Shown: positions 1 to 9,599, counted from the first letter of the stretch. The stretch is DNA of 64,000 bases from Lysobacter luteus (GCF_907164845.1 NZ_OU015430.1:1416001-1480000), one strand, 5' to 3'. Translations and numbers: made by a program. Notes: generated by a model from the sequence alone, not told the origin.

Positions 1-242
1 GCTACCGGGCGACGGCGCACCCGAAGATCCTGCAGGCTGAACCACGCGCGATCCGGGCCGATGTCGTGCATGCCGGATTGCAGCAGCTGCGCGAGGCGTC
101 CAACCGCTACGACTGCGAGACGCTGTCGGCGGTGCTGCGCGAGCTGGTGCCCGAGTTCCAGCCGATTTCGCACCGCGCCACCGTGCCGGTCGACCGCGCC
201 ACCGTCGTCGCATTTCCATCCCGCACCGCCAGGAAGTATTGA
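1..242 (+). CDS. C-terminal end of a CapD/WbpM-like nucleotide-sugar dehydratase/epimerase (5' truncated by window)
   Basis: The open frame enters from the left edge in frame 3 and ends in TGA at 240-242. Only about 79 residues are visible. They include the stretch [17 protein letters not shown] followed by RELVPEFQP, which matches the conserved tail of polysaccharide-biosynthesis CapD/WbpM membrane dehydratases as I remember that family. Its stop overlaps the galU start (TGATG), so the two are translationally coupled, and both would serve surface-sugar nucleotide metabolism. The Rossmann fold and membrane segments lie outside the window, so the assignment rests on the tail and the neighbour alone. 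Confidence 0.6.
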   Translation, partial: YRATAHPKILQAEPRAIRADVVHAGLQQLREASNRYDCETLSAVLRELVPEFQPISHRATVPVDRATVVAFPSRTARKY

Positions 243-1141
243 TGTCCGTACGCATTCGCAAGGCCGTGTTCCCAGTGGCCGGCCTCGGTACCCGCTTTCT
301 CCCCGCCACCAAGACCGTTCCCAAGGAAATGCTGCCGATCATCGACCGGCCGCTGATCCAGTACGCCGTCGACGAGGCCATCGAGGCGGGGTGCGACACG
401 CTCATCTTCGTCACCAACCGCTACAAGCACGCGGTCGCGGACTACTTCGACAAGGCCTACGAGCTCGAGCAGAAGCTCGAGGCCGCCGGCAAGCACGAGC
501 AGCTGGAGTTGATCCGTAACGTACTTCCTGCCAGCGTTCGCGCAGTGTTCGTGACCCAGACGGAAGCACTCGGGCTCGGGCACGCGGTGCTGTGTGCCAA
601 GCCGGTCGTCGGGGACGAACCGTTCGCGGTGATCCTGCCTGACGACCTGATCTGGAACCGCGGCGCCGGCGCCCTCGCGCAGATGGCCGACGCTGCCGAG
701 GCAACCGGCGCCAGCGTCATTGCGGTGCAGGACGTTCCGCGCGAGAAGACCGCCAGCTACGGCATCGTCGCCACCGACGACTTCGCCAACCGGCAGGGTC
801 GCATCCGCGCAATCGTCGAGAAGCCCGATCCCGCCGACGCGCCGAGCACCTTGGCGGTGGTGGGGCGCTACGTGTTGAACCCGCGCATTTTCGACCTGCT
901 GGAAGCCACCGGCCGCGGCGCCGGCGGTGAGATCCAGCTCACCGATGCAATCGCCGCGCTCCTGCAGGAGCAGCCGGTTAATGCCTATCGGTTCCAGGGC
1001 ACGCGATTCGACTGCGGTACGCACCTGGGCCTGATCGAGGCCACCATCCGCTACGCGCTCGATCACGAAAAGCTCAGCGACGCGGCGCAGGGGTTGATGC
1101 AGGACGCGCTGCGCGAGATGGGTGTCACCGAGCTCGAGTAG
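242..1141 (+). CDS. galU: UTP-glucose-1-phosphate uridylyltransferase
   Basis: Makes UDP-glucose from UTP and glucose-1-phosphate in the cytoplasm, the precursor for LPS core, exopolysaccharide and capsule sugars. The 299-residue protein opens with the nucleotidyltransferase signature [15 protein letters not shown] and [14 protein letters not shown], and carries the later EKP and [10 protein letters not shown] motifs. Length is normal for bacterial GalU. I chose the ATG at 242 because it overlaps the stop of the upstream CapD-like gene; a TTG three bases earlier is also open but unnecessary. Confidence 0.95.
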   Translation: MSVRIRKAVFPVAGLGTRFLPATKTVPKEMLPIIDRPLIQYAVDEAIEAGCDTLIFVTNRYKHAVADYFDKAYELEQKLEAAGKHEQLELIRNVLPASVRAVFVTQTEALGLGHAVLCAKPVVGDEPFAVILPDDLIWNRGAGALAQMADAAEATGASVIAVQDVPREKTASYGIVATDDFANRQGRIRAIVEKPDPADAPSTLAVVGRYVLNPRIFDLLEATGRGAGGEIQLTDAIAALLQEQPVNAYRFQGTRFDCGTHLGLIEATIRYALDHEKLSDAAQGLMQDALREMGVTELE

Positions 1142-1183
1142 GGCGTGGTTGACAACCGGCGCCACCGGCGGCTGACTGGTGGT

Positions 1184-2488
1184 GTGACGAGCTCCTACTA
1201 CCAGGCCACGCTGGCTCGCGCCGGGCACTACGCGGAACTGGGTGGTCGCAGGCAGGCACGCGTCTGCGTCATCGGCGGCGGATTCGCGGGTTTGAACACC
1301 GCCCTGGGACTGGTCGAGCGCGGTATGCAGGATGTGGTCCTGCTCGAAGCCCACGCGGTGGGCCACGGCGCGTCAGGGCGCAATGGCGGGTTTGTCTTCG
1401 GCGGGTTTTCCCTCGGCGAAGAGCGTTTGCTCCAGTCATCGGGCAAACAGCGTGCGCGCGAGCTGTACGCCGGCACCGTGGAGGCCGTGGAGACGATCCG
1501 CAACCGGATCCGGCGGTACGGGATCACGTGCGATGACACGCAGGCCGGGGTGCTGTGGGCCAACTGGTTCGACGACCCGGCGGTGCTGCTTGCCCGCCAG
1601 CGCATGCTTGCCGATGTCTACGGCGTCGACTGGGAGTGGGTCGACCGCCGCGAACTTCGCGACCGGTTGCACACCACGCGATACGGGGACGCGTTGTTCG
1701 AGCCTCGGGCATTCCACTTCAATCCGCTCAAGTACATCACCGGGCTTGCCGCTGTGGCGAGCGCTGGCGGCGTCGCGATCCACGAGCACACACCGGCCGT
1801 TTCGCTCGAGCGGGTGGGGCCCGGCTGGCGGATCGGCACCGCGGACGGCGAAGTACTTTCCGACGAGGTTGTTCTCGCGTGCGGCGGTTACCTGGCCGGA
1901 TTGCGCCGCGAGGTCGATGCGGGTGTCATGCCGATCGCTACCTACGTCATGGCCACCGAGCCGCTTGGCCCGCGTATGCAGGAGGTGATGTCGACCCCGG
2001 CGGCGGTCTACGACACCCGCTTTGCATTCGACTATTACCGCCCGTTGCCCGATTCACGGCTGCTGTGGGGCGGGCGCATCTCGGTACGGGACCGGCCGCC
2101 GCACGAGGTCGAGCGCCTGCTGCGACGGGACATGCTCCGTGTCTTCCCGCAGTTGGGCGACGTGCGCATCGAGCAGGCCTGGTCCGGACTGATGAGCTAC
2201 GCGCGCCACCAGATGCCCCAGATCGGCCAGGTCGAGCCGGGCTTGTGGCTGGCACAGGCCTTTGGTGGCCACGGCGTGGCGCCCACCACCTTTGCCGGCG
2301 AACTGCTGGCGTCGGCAATCGCGGAAGGTGATACCCGCTGGCGCGGGCTTGCCGACTTCGGGCTGGTCACGGCCGCAAAGCCCGTCGGACTGGCGGCCGC
2401 GCAGCTCAGCTACTGGTGGGCGCAGTCGCTCGATGCATGGCGCGACTGGCGTGAATCCCGGGGCAGGGCGGCGGCCGGGGAGGACTGA
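1184..2488 (+). CDS. FAD-dependent amine/amino-acid oxidoreductase (DAO family)
   Basis: A flavoprotein of the D-amino-acid-oxidase/gamma-glutamylputrescine-oxidase-like group. The N-terminal dinucleotide-binding motif is VCVIGGGFAGLNTALGL, followed by the FAD-contacting stretch HGASGRNGGFVFGG; near the C-terminus GLWLAQAFGGHGVAPTT is the second FAD motif. No signal peptide is visible. The frame is open from a GTG at 1145, four bases after the galU stop. I prefer the GTG at 1184 because it gives VTSSYYQATLARAG, a beginning I associate with relatives in this family; neither start has a convincing Shine-Dalgarno sequence. The substrate cannot be read from sequence. It could be co-transcribed with galU but has no obvious functional link to it. 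Confidence 0.8.
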   Translation: MTSSYYQATLARAGHYAELGGRRQARVCVIGGGFAGLNTALGLVERGMQDVVLLEAHAVGHGASGRNGGFVFGGFSLGEERLLQSSGKQRARELYAGTVEAVETIRNRIRRYGITCDDTQAGVLWANWFDDPAVLLARQRMLADVYGVDWEWVDRRELRDRLHTTRYGDALFEPRAFHFNPLKYITGLAAVASAGGVAIHEHTPAVSLERVGPGWRIGTADGEVLSDEVVLACGGYLAGLRREVDAGVMPIATYVMATEPLGPRMQEVMSTPAAVYDTRFAFDYYRPLPDSRLLWGGRISVRDRPPHEVERLLRRDMLRVFPQLGDVRIEQAWSGLMSYARHQMPQIGQVEPGLWLAQAFGGHGVAPTTFAGELLASAIAEGDTRWRGLADFGLVTAAKPVGLAAAQLSYWWAQSLDAWRDWRESRGRAAAGED

Positions 2489-2518
2489 CCCGCCACGAAT
2501 CCCCGGCTGTTACTTGCC

Positions 2519-2550
2519 GGAAAGCGGGCACGGTGGGTGGCCCGCTTTCC
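2519..2550. terminator. Bidirectional terminator hairpin between convergent genes
   Basis: A perfect 11-bp inverted repeat (GGAAAGCGGGC / GCCCGCTTTCC) with a 10-nt loop lies between the oxidoreductase stop (2488, plus strand) and the thiolase stop (2566, minus strand). The A/T-rich outer stem gives short A and T runs on either side, as expected for a terminator used from both directions. Confidence 0.7.
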
Positions 2551-2565
2551 CGAACCGGCCCGGGA

Positions 2566-3786
2566 TCAGAGCGCCTCGAAGATGCCGGCGGCGCCCATGC
2601 CGGTGCCGATGCACATCGTCACCATCCCGTACTTCTGCTGGCGGCGGCGCATGCCATGCACGATGGTCGCCGTACGCACTGCGCCGGTGGCACCGAGGGG
2701 GTGTCCGAGCGCGATCGCGCCGCCCAGCGGATTGACCTTGGCGGGGTCGAGCTCGCTGTCACGGATCACGGCCAAGGCCTGCGCAGCGAATGCTTCGTTG
2801 AGCTCGATCCAGTCGAGCTGGTCCTTGGTGAGGCCGGCCTGACGCAGTGCCTTGGGAATCGCCGCGATCGGGCCGATGCCCATCACTTCCGGGCGCACGC
2901 CGGCCACCGAGAAGCTGACGAAGCGCGCGAGCGGAGTGAGGCCGTAGTCCTTGATCGCCTGCTCGGACGCCACCAGCACGGCGCCGGCGCCGTCCGACAT
3001 CTGCGAGCTGTTGCCGGCGGTGACGGTGCCGCCGAACTGGCCATTGCGGAAGACCGGCCGCAGCTTCGCCAGCCCCTCGATCGTCGAGCCGGCACGCGGG
3101 CCCTCGTCGGTATCGACCAGGGTCCTGCGCAGTCGGATCGTGTTGCCGTCGAGGTCGGGCAGGTGGGACACCACCTCCAGCGGCGAGATCTCGTCGCGGA
3201 ACTCACCGGCCTCGATTGCACGCAGTGCCTTCAGATGCGACTCGAGCGCGAACGCGTCCTGGTCCTCGCGGCTGATCTTCCACTCCTCGGCGACCTTCTC
3301 GGCGGTGATGCCCATGCCGTAGGCGATCGCCACGTTCTCTTCCTTCTCGAACACGCTGGGCGCCAGGGCGACCTTGTTGCCCATCATCGGAACCATCGTC
3401 ATCGACTCGGTGCCGCCGGCCAGTACCAGGTCGGCCTGTCCCAGGCGGATCTGGTCCGCCGCCAGCGCGACCGCCTGCAGCCCCGAGGAGCAGAACCGGT
3501 TGATGGTCTGCGCGGCGATGGTGTTGGGCAGCCCGGCGAGCAGGACGCCGATGCGCGCGACGTTCATACCCTGCTCGCCCTCAGGCATCGCGCAGCCGAT
3601 GATGGCGTCCTCGATGCGACTGGTGTCGATCCCCGGCGCCTGCGCGACCACCGCCTTGAGTACGTGGGCGAGCATGTCGTCGGGGCGGGTGTTGCGGAAC
3701 GCGCCACGTGCCTTGGCGACCGGTGTACGGGTGGCGGCGACGATGTAGGCGTCCTGGACTTGCCTGTTTGCGGTTTGCTTGGTCAT
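2566..3786 (-). CDS. fadA: Acetyl-CoA C-acyltransferase (3-ketoacyl-CoA thiolase)
   Basis: Last step of the beta-oxidation cycle: thiolytic cleavage of 3-ketoacyl-CoA to acetyl-CoA and a shortened acyl-CoA. At 406 residues it is full length. The nucleophilic cysteine is Cys99 in NRFCSSGLQAVA; the C-terminal catalytic His and Cys are in ALGHPLGATGA and MCIGTGMGAAG. It lies 20 bp behind fadB on the same strand, so the two should be co-transcribed and form the FadAB trifunctional complex. Substrate length range cannot be told from sequence. Confidence 0.93.
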   Translation of the reverse strand: MTKQTANRQVQDAYIVAATRTPVAKARGAFRNTRPDDMLAHVLKAVVAQAPGIDTSRIEDAIIGCAMPEGEQGMNVARIGVLLAGLPNTIAAQTINRFCSSGLQAVALAADQIRLGQADLVLAGGTESMTMVPMMGNKVALAPSVFEKEENVAIAYGMGITAEKVAEEWKISREDQDAFALESHLKALRAIEAGEFRDEISPLEVVSHLPDLDGNTIRLRRTLVDTDEGPRAGSTIEGLAKLRPVFRNGQFGGTVTAGNSSQMSDGAGAVLVASEQAIKDYGLTPLARFVSFSVAGVRPEVMGIGPIAAIPKALRQAGLTKDQLDWIELNEAFAAQALAVIRDSELDPAKVNPLGGAIALGHPLGATGAVRTATIVHGMRRRQQKYGMVTMCIGTGMGAAGIFEAL

Positions 3787-3806
3787 CTGTATGTCCTCGT
3801 CGTCGC

Positions 3807-6197
3807 TCAGTTGCGCAGCGGCTTGCCGGTCTTGAGCATGTGGGCGATGCGTTCCTGGGTCTTGGGCATCTGCGCCAGCGCCACGAAATGTTCGCGCTCC
3901 AGTCGCAGCAGCCAGGCTTCATCAACCACCGAATGCCGGTCGACTTCGCCGCCGCACAGCACGGTCGCGATCCGGGTGGCGATCTCGTAGTCGTGGGCGG
4001 AGATGAAGCGGCCCTCGAGCATGTTCACCAGCATCATCTTGAACGTCGCGATGCCGACATCGCCGGCAACCCGGATCGCGCGGGCGGGCAGGGGCGGGCG
4101 GTATCCCGATTCGGCCAGCGCACGGGCCTGCGCCTTGGCCACGTGCAGCAGTTCGAACGCATTGAAGACGACGACGTCGTCCTTGCGCGCGAGCTGGAGC
4201 GACTTGGCTTCCATCGCCGAGGTCGCGACCTTGGCCATCGCCACGGTTTCGAACACGGTCTTGAGCCCGGCAAACACGTCACCGTCGGGGCCCGCCGCGT
4301 CGGACGCACGCACGGCCAGCTCCTTCAGGCCGCCACCGGCCGGCAGCAGGCCGACGCCCGCCTCGACCAGGCCGATGTAGCTTTCCAGCCCCAGCACGGT
4401 GCGGGCCGAGTGCATCTGGAACTCGCAGCCGCCGCCGAGCGCCAGGCCGCGCACCGCCGCCACCACCGGCACCAGCGAGTACTTGATCGCCTGGCTGGTG
4501 CGCTGGAAGTTGGCGACCATCGCGTCGAAGCCCGCCACGTCGCCCGCCTGCAGCAGCCCCAGCGCGCCGGCCAGGTCCGCCCCTGCCGAGAACGGCTCCT
4601 TCGGCTGCCAGATCACGAGCCCCCGGAAGTCGCGTTCGGCGATCCGCACCGCTTCCTGCAAGCCATTGAGGACGTGGTCGTTGACCGTGTGCATCTTGGT
4701 CTTGAAGCTGACCACCGCGATGTCGTCGGACGCACCGTCGGCACCCTGGTCGATCCACATCCGCACGCCTTCGTTCTCGAACACGGTGCGGCCCTGGGAC
4801 GCCTTCTCGCCGAGCAACGCGTCGGGGAAGCGCTGGCGCTCATACACCGGGTTGGACGAGCGCGGCACCATGGTGTCGCGGCCGGGGCTGTAGCTCCCGT
4901 CGCTGGTGTGCACCGCGTCGCGGCCGTCGAACACCCAATCGGGCAGGGAGGCGCTGCTCATCGCGTCGCCGGCGACGATGTCCTCGGCGATCCACTCGGC
5001 AACCTGCTTCCAGCCCGCGGCCTGCCAGCTCTCGAACGGACCAACGGACCAGCCGTAGCCCCAGCGCATCGCGAAGTCGACGTCGCGCGCGGTCTCGGCG
5101 ATGTCCTTGAGGTGGTAGGCGCTGTAATGGAAGGTGTCGCGAAAGCAGCTCCACAGGAACTTCGCCTGCGGGTGCGCGCTGGCCCGCAGGGCCGCGAACT
5201 TCGCGGCCGGGTCACGCTCCTTCAGCAGCGCGGCGACTTCGGGGTCCAAGCTGTTGTCGGACGCGCGGTAGTCCTGCGCCTGCACATCCAACACCAGGAT
5301 GTCCTTGCCCTTCTTGGTGTAGAAGCCGGCACCGGTCTTCGCACCGAGCGCGCCCTTCTCGACCAGGCCAGACAGCCACTTGGGCGCCTTGAAATACTTG
5401 TGCCACGGGTCTTCCGGCAGGGTGTCGGCCATGGTCTTGATGACGTGGACCATGGTGTCCAGCCCGACCACGTCGGCGGTCCTATAGGTTGCCGACTTCG
5501 GCCGGCCGATCGCCGGGCCGGTCAGCGCGTCAACGGTGTCGAAGCCGAGCTTGAACTGCGTGGTGTGGTGCATCGCCGCCAGCATCGAGAACACGCCGAT
5601 GCGGTTTCCGATGAAGTTCGGTGTGTCCTTGGCGATCACAACGCCCTTGCCGAGCGTCGTGGTCAGGAATGCCTCCAGCCCCCGCAGCACGGCTGCGTCT
5701 GTGCTGCGCGCCGGGATCAGCTCGGCCAGGTGCATGTAGCGCGGCGGGTTGAAGAAGTGCACGCCGCAGAACCGGTGGCGCATCTCCTCGGGCAGTACCT
5801 CGGCAAGCTTGTTGATGCCCAGGCCGGAGGTGTTGCTGGCCAGCACCGCGTGGGCCGGCACGTGCGGGGCGATCTTGCGGTACAGGTCCTGCTTCCAGTC
5901 CATCCGCTCGGCGATCGCCTCGATCACCAGGTCGCAATCCTCCAGCAACGCCAGGCCGGTGTCGTAGTTGGCCGCGGTGATGCGCCGGGCGAGCGCCTTG
6001 TCCGCCAGCGGCGCGGGGCTCAGCTTTGCCAGGCCCGCAATCGCCTTGTTGGCGATGCCGTTGGGATCACCTTCCTTGGCCGGGAGGTCGAACAGCACGG
6101 TGTCGACCCCGGCATTGGTCAGGTGGGCGGCGATCTGCGCGCCCATGACGCCCGCGCCAAGCACCGCTGCGCGACGTACAAGCAATTTGTCAGACAT
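3807..6197 (-). CDS. fadB: 3-hydroxyacyl-CoA dehydrogenase / enoyl-CoA hydratase, fatty-acid oxidation alpha subunit
   Basis: Bifunctional beta-oxidation enzyme. The NAD-binding dehydrogenase domain comes first (AAVLGAGVMGAQIAAHL near residue 15), then a second dehydrogenase C-domain, with the crotonase/enoyl-CoA hydratase domain in the last third (LALGGGCEFQMHSA and GLVEAGVGLLPAGGG). This dehydrogenase-first order differs from E. coli FadB, which is hydratase-first. I place the start at the ATG at 6197 rather than 6212 because a GGAG motif sits nine bases upstream of it and none precedes the earlier ATG; this gives 796 residues. The gene lies between psrA and fadA with short gaps, in one operon under the PsrA-type operator at 6871. 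Confidence 0.92.
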   Translation of the reverse strand: MSDKLLVRRAAVLGAGVMGAQIAAHLTNAGVDTVLFDLPAKEGDPNGIANKAIAGLAKLSPAPLADKALARRITAANYDTGLALLEDCDLVIEAIAERMDWKQDLYRKIAPHVPAHAVLASNTSGLGINKLAEVLPEEMRHRFCGVHFFNPPRYMHLAELIPARSTDAAVLRGLEAFLTTTLGKGVVIAKDTPNFIGNRIGVFSMLAAMHHTTQFKLGFDTVDALTGPAIGRPKSATYRTADVVGLDTMVHVIKTMADTLPEDPWHKYFKAPKWLSGLVEKGALGAKTGAGFYTKKGKDILVLDVQAQDYRASDNSLDPEVAALLKERDPAAKFAALRASAHPQAKFLWSCFRDTFHYSAYHLKDIAETARDVDFAMRWGYGWSVGPFESWQAAGWKQVAEWIAEDIVAGDAMSSASLPDWVFDGRDAVHTSDGSYSPGRDTMVPRSSNPVYERQRFPDALLGEKASQGRTVFENEGVRMWIDQGADGASDDIAVVSFKTKMHTVNDHVLNGLQEAVRIAERDFRGLVIWQPKEPFSAGADLAGALGLLQAGDVAGFDAMVANFQRTSQAIKYSLVPVVAAVRGLALGGGCEFQMHSARTVLGLESYIGLVEAGVGLLPAGGGLKELAVRASDAAGPDGDVFAGLKTVFETVAMAKVATSAMEAKSLQLARKDDVVVFNAFELLHVAKAQARALAESGYRPPLPARAIRVAGDVGIATFKMMLVNMLEGRFISAHDYEIATRIATVLCGGEVDRHSVVDEAWLLRLEREHFVALAQMPKTQERIAHMLKTGKPLRN

Positions 6198-6225
6198 GTC
6201 TTGTAACTCCATGGAAATACGGGGT

Positions 6226-6846
6226 TCAGCTCTTGAATCCGGCGGCCGCGAACCGGATCAACTCGCGCGCGCAGCGTTCGCGGTGGGCTTTCTCGCCGAC
6301 GCCGGCCGGCCGCTTGATGAGGCCGAAATCGGCCATCGCGTAGGTCAGCGCGCCGGCCAGGAAATCCAGCCGCCAGTACAGCTCTTCCTTGCTCAGGCCG
6401 GGGACACAGCCCGCAATCGCCTTGGCAAACTCGCGCAGGACATGCCCGTAGTGGTCGGACAGGAACTTGCGCAGGGTGTCGTTCTTCTCGGCGTAAGCGC
6501 GGGCGACAACCCGCACGAACGCACCGCCGCCGTGGCGGTCCTGCGCAAGCGCCAGGGCGGGCTCGACAAAAGCCGCGAGGATCGGCTCCAGCTCGCCGGG
6601 ATGCTGCGTGATGGCGGCTTTCAGCGCGTCGATCCGCTGCCGGCTCATGTCGTCCATGCGACGGCGGAACACCTCGTTGACGAGGTTTTCCTTGCTGCCG
6701 AAGTGGTAGTTGACCGCCGCGATGTTGACATCGGCGCGGCTGGTGACCTGGCGGAGCGAGGTGCCGGCAAACCCGAACTGGGCGAACAGTTCCTCGGCGG
6801 CGCCGAGGATCCGGTCCTTGGTGGAGAAGTGGGTGGTGGTGGCCAT
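6226..6846 (-). CDS. psrA: TetR-family fatty-acid regulator, PsrA-like
   Basis: A 206-residue TetR repressor. The N-terminal helix-turn-helix region (GTSLRQVTSRADVNIAAVNY, followed by HFGSKENLVNEVF) closely resembles Pseudomonas PsrA, which represses fadBA and is released by long-chain acyl ligands (family knowledge). Here it is the first gene of psrA-fadB-fadA, 28 bp ahead of fadB. The palindrome at 6871-6888 in front of it matches the PsrA consensus as I recall it, so autoregulation is likely. The ligand is inferred, not visible. Confidence 0.85.
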   Translation of the reverse strand: MATTTHFSTKDRILGAAEELFAQFGFAGTSLRQVTSRADVNIAAVNYHFGSKENLVNEVFRRRMDDMSRQRIDALKAAITQHPGELEPILAAFVEPALALAQDRHGGGAFVRVVARAYAEKNDTLRKFLSDHYGHVLREFAKAIAGCVPGLSKEELYWRLDFLAGALTYAMADFGLIKRPAGVGEKAHRERCARELIRFAAAGFKS

Positions 6847-6870
6847 CTCGGGGTCGCGGGCTCGTCATGA

Positions 6871-6888
6871 ATCAAACGCTTGTTTGAT
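6871..6888 (-). promoter_or_regulatory. PsrA-type operator
   Basis: Perfect palindrome ATCAAAC-GCTT-GTTTGAT, fitting the known PsrA consensus (C/G)AAAC-N2-4-GTTT(G/C). It lies 25 bp before the psrA start codon and overlaps the -10 element of the promoter at 6887-6915, so bound repressor would block RNA polymerase. It should control the whole psrA-fadBA operon. Confidence 0.8.
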
Positions 6889-6915
6889 GCTAGGCCGATG
6901 CAAGTGAACCGTCAA
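6887..6915 (-). promoter_or_regulatory. Sigma-70 promoter of psrA-fadB-fadA
   Basis: On the minus strand TTGACG (6915-6910), a 17-bp spacer, then TAGCAT (6892-6887). Both hexamers are close to consensus with ideal spacing. Transcription would begin inside the palindromic operator. Confidence 0.75.
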
Positions 6916-6994
6916 TTGCCGGGACCGGCGGATAAGCGAAAATCCGTGCAATCCCGACCGCCAATCCGGTAGCATTACCGCAGCCATATCGGCT

Positions 6995-7018
6995 AAACCC
7001 GCGTCCTGACGCGGGTTT
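6995..7018 (+). terminator. Intrinsic terminator in front of ndk
   Basis: AAACCCGCGT-CCTG-ACGCGGGTTT followed by TTCTG: a 10-bp GC-rich stem, four-base loop and a T-run readable only on the plus strand. No annotated plus-strand gene lies upstream within 4.5 kb (psrA-fadBA are minus strand), so what it terminates is unknown. It may belong to a short RNA or to an attenuating leader of ndk. Confidence 0.7.
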
Positions 7019-7085
7019 TTCTGTTATCCTCGGGCGCGTACCGATACCTTATGACGGCCGCGACCCGCCAACCGGAGACATCCCC

Positions 7086-7511
7086 ATGGCGCTGGAGCGC
7101 ACCCTGTCCATCATCAAGCCCGATGCCGTCGCCAAGAACGTCATCGGCGAGATCTACACCCGCTTCGAGAAGGCCGGCCTGAAGGTCGTCGCCTCGAAGA
7201 TGAAGCACCTGTCCAAGGCGGAGGCCGAAGGGTTCTACGCCGTCCACCGCGAGCGTCCGTTCTTCGGTGCGCTGGTCGAGTTCATGATTTCCGGCCCGGT
7301 GATGATCCAGGTGCTGGAGGGCGAGGGTGCGGTGCTGAAGAACCGCGACCTGATGGGTGCCACCAACCCGAAGGACGCCGCCGCCGGCACCATCCGCGCG
7401 GACTTTGCCGACAGCATCGACGCCAACGCCGTGCACGGTTCGGACAGCCTGGAGAACGCCGCGAACGAGATCGCGTACTTCTTCCCGGCGACGGACGTCT
7501 ACGCTCGCTGA
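7086..7511 (+). CDS. ndk: Nucleoside diphosphate kinase
   Basis: Balances NTP and dNTP pools by transferring the gamma phosphate through a phosphohistidine. The 141-residue protein has the typical start [15 protein letters not shown] and the active-site His117 in [14 protein letters not shown] Shine-Dalgarno lies nine bases upstream of the ATG. It is followed 20 bp later by rlmN, a gene order common in gammaproteobacteria. An intrinsic terminator lies 67 bp upstream, so its own promoter must be in the 7019-7085 stretch or expression involves readthrough. Confidence 0.96.
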   Translation: MALERTLSIIKPDAVAKNVIGEIYTRFEKAGLKVVASKMKHLSKAEAEGFYAVHRERPFFGALVEFMISGPVMIQVLEGEGAVLKNRDLMGATNPKDAAAGTIRADFADSIDANAVHGSDSLENAANEIAYFFPATDVYAR

Positions 7512-7531
7512 TCAACACGTAACACCAGGCC

Positions 7532-8782
7532 ATGACCACCCGCGACAACGCCATCGACATCGTCCTCGCCACCGCATCGCCCGAAGCGGCCACGCGGGGC
7601 ACGGCAGCGCCTGCGGGAGACAAGGCCGGCAATGCCGCGGCGGGGTCGAAGACCAACATCTTCGACCTCGACCGCGTCTCGCTCGAGGACTTCTTCGAAA
7701 ACGTCCTGGGCGAGAAGCGCTACCGCGCGCACCAGGTGATGAAGTGGATCCACCATCGCTACGTCACCGATTTCGACCAGATGACGGACCTCGGCAAGGC
7801 GCTGCGCGCCAAGCTGCACGAGCACGCCGAAGTCCGCGCGCCGATGGTCCTGCTGGAGAAGCCTTCCACCGACGGCACCATCAAGTGGCTGATCGGCATG
7901 GACCCGAAGAACGCCATCGAGGCGGTCTACATCCCCGACAAGGGCCGCGGCACGCTGTGCGTGTCCAGCCAGGTGGGCTGCGCGCTCAACTGCACCTTCT
8001 GCTCCACCGCCACCCAGGGCTTCAACCGCAATTTGACCACCGCCGAGGTCATCGGCCAGGTCTGGATTGCCGCCCGCCAGCTCGGCAACCTGCCGCACCA
8101 GCAGCGCAAGCTGACCAACGTGGTGATGATGGGCATGGGCGAGCCGCTCATGAATTTCGATAACGTCGTGCGCGCGATGAGCATCATGCGCGACGACCTG
8201 GGTTACGGCCTTGCCAACAAGCGGGTGACCCTGTCGACCTCCGGCCTGGTCCCGCAGATCGACCAGCTCGGCCAGGCCAGCGATGTCTCGCTGGCGGTGT
8301 CGCTGCATGCGCCCAACGATGCGCTGCGGACCGAGTTGATCCCGCTCAACAAGAAATACCCGATCGCCGAGCTGATGGCGGCCTGCCAGCGCTACGTCAA
8401 GCGTAAGCCGCGCTCCTCGATCACCTTCGAGTACACCCTGATGAAGGGCGTCAACGACCAGCCCCAGCATGCGCGCGAGCTCGCTCGGCTGATGCGGCAG
8501 TTCGACAACGCGGTCCAGATGAAGGACGCCGCGAAGGTCAACCTGATTCCGTTCAACCCGTTCCCCGGCACGCAGTTCGAGCGGTCGCCGGAGGACGACA
8601 TCCGCGCGTTCCAGAAGTTGCTGCAGGATGCGCGCGTGCTGACGACCGTCCGCCGGACCCGCGGTGACGACATCGATGCCGCCTGCGGGCAGCTCAAGGG
8701 CCAGGTGATGGACAGGACCCGTCGCCAGGCGGAGTTCCGCAAGACACTCGCGGAGCGGGGGATCGACGATGCGGCCGCTTGA
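7532..8782 (+). CDS. rlmN: Dual-specificity 23S rRNA/tRNA adenine-C2 methyltransferase (radical SAM)
   Basis: Methylates A2503 of 23S rRNA and A37 of some tRNAs. The radical-SAM cluster motif CxxxCxxC is Cys150, Cys154 and Cys157 in [16 protein letters not shown], and [10 protein letters not shown] is the SAM-binding GEP motif. At 416 residues it is about 30 longer than E. coli RlmN owing to an Ala/Thr-rich N-terminal extension of about 40 residues before the conserved [16 protein letters not shown]. The stop overlaps the start of pilF by 14 bp. Confidence 0.95.
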   Translation: MTTRDNAIDIVLATASPEAATRGTAAPAGDKAGNAAAGSKTNIFDLDRVSLEDFFENVLGEKRYRAHQVMKWIHHRYVTDFDQMTDLGKALRAKLHEHAEVRAPMVLLEKPSTDGTIKWLIGMDPKNAIEAVYIPDKGRGTLCVSSQVGCALNCTFCSTATQGFNRNLTTAEVIGQVWIAARQLGNLPHQQRKLTNVVMMGMGEPLMNFDNVVRAMSIMRDDLGYGLANKRVTLSTSGLVPQIDQLGQASDVSLAVSLHAPNDALRTELIPLNKKYPIAELMAACQRYVKRKPRSSITFEYTLMKGVNDQPQHARELARLMRQFDNAVQMKDAAKVNLIPFNPFPGTQFERSPEDDIRAFQKLLQDARVLTTVRRTRGDDIDAACGQLKGQVMDRTRRQAEFRKTLAERGIDDAAA

Positions 8783-9599
8783 GCGCGGCACTGCACGGCG
8801 TGTGGAGTGGGGGTTGTGCGTATTGATGCTGCTGGCTGCCTCAGGCTGCAACCGCCTCACCTTCGTAAAGCCCGACCTCGGGCGGGGCGACTTCCATCGC
8901 ACGGCACCGGAACTGGACATCCGCACCGATAATCGCCAGGACGGTGCCCGCAAGGCGTTGCAACAGGCCCAGGCCGCGTTTGCTGCCGGTCGGATCGACG
9001 AGGCGGGCGCGTTTGCCGACGAGGCGCTGAAGCAGGACCCGGGCTCGGCGGCGGCACACACCGTACGGGCGGTCGTCGCCGACCGGCGGGGCGAGGTCGC
9101 CAGCGCGGGGGATCATTACCGCCGCGCCGTGGAGCTGGCGCCACACCAGGGCGCCATGTTCAACAATTACGGCACCTGGCTGTGCGCGAATGGCCGCCCG
9201 GTCGAATCGCTCGAGTGGTTCCAGCGGGCGTTGGCCGACCCCAATTATCCGCGCCGGACCACTGCGATGGCCAACGCCGGCGCCTGCGCGATCGATGCCG
9301 GGCAGACCGAAGCGGGGGTCGAGCTGTTGGAGTCCGCGTTGCAGTCCGATCCTGAGAACCCGGTGGCATTGGGTGCGATGGCACGCCACGAGTTCAGCGC
9401 CGGCCGGGCCTTCCAGGCGCGCGCGTTCTCGCAGCGTCGGTTGGCGGCGGCACCGGCGGATCCGGCCGCGTTGTTGCTTGCGTCACAAATCGAACAGAAA
9501 CTCGGCGACAAGGAGGCCGCCGACCGATACGTTCAACGGCTGCGGGCGGAGTTCCCGGCGACGTCGGGCTCCGGAACAGGGGATGACGGGAAACGATGA
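8769..9599 (+). CDS. pilF: Type IV pilus biogenesis lipoprotein PilF/PilW (TPR pilotin)
   Basis: Outer-membrane pilotin that helps assemble the PilQ secretin (family role). A lipoprotein signal peptide ends at MLLAASGC, with the lipidated cysteine at about residue 27, and is followed by tandem TPR repeats ([52 protein letters not shown]). 276 residues. It overlaps rlmN at its start and rodZ at its stop, the same rlmN-pilF-rodZ order as in other pseudomonads and xanthomonads. Confidence 0.88.
   Translation: MRPLERGTARRVEWGLCVLMLLAASGCNRLTFVKPDLGRGDFHRTAPELDIRTDNRQDGARKALQQAQAAFAAGRIDEAGAFADEALKQDPGSAAAHTVRAVVADRRGEVASAGDHYRRAVELAPHQGAMFNNYGTWLCANGRPVESLEWFQRALADPNYPRRTTAMANAGACAIDAGQTEAGVELLESALQSDPENPVALGAMARHEFSAGRAFQARAFSQRRLAAAPADPAALLLASQIEQKLGDKEAADRYVQRLRAEFPATSGSGTGDDGKR

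Noticed and set aside
2533-6206. Very long plus-strand open frames (485 and 832 codons) opposite fadA and fadB
   Set aside because: They are Arg/His/Ala/Gly-rich antisense shadows typical of GC-rich codon usage; the minus-strand genes show all catalytic motifs.
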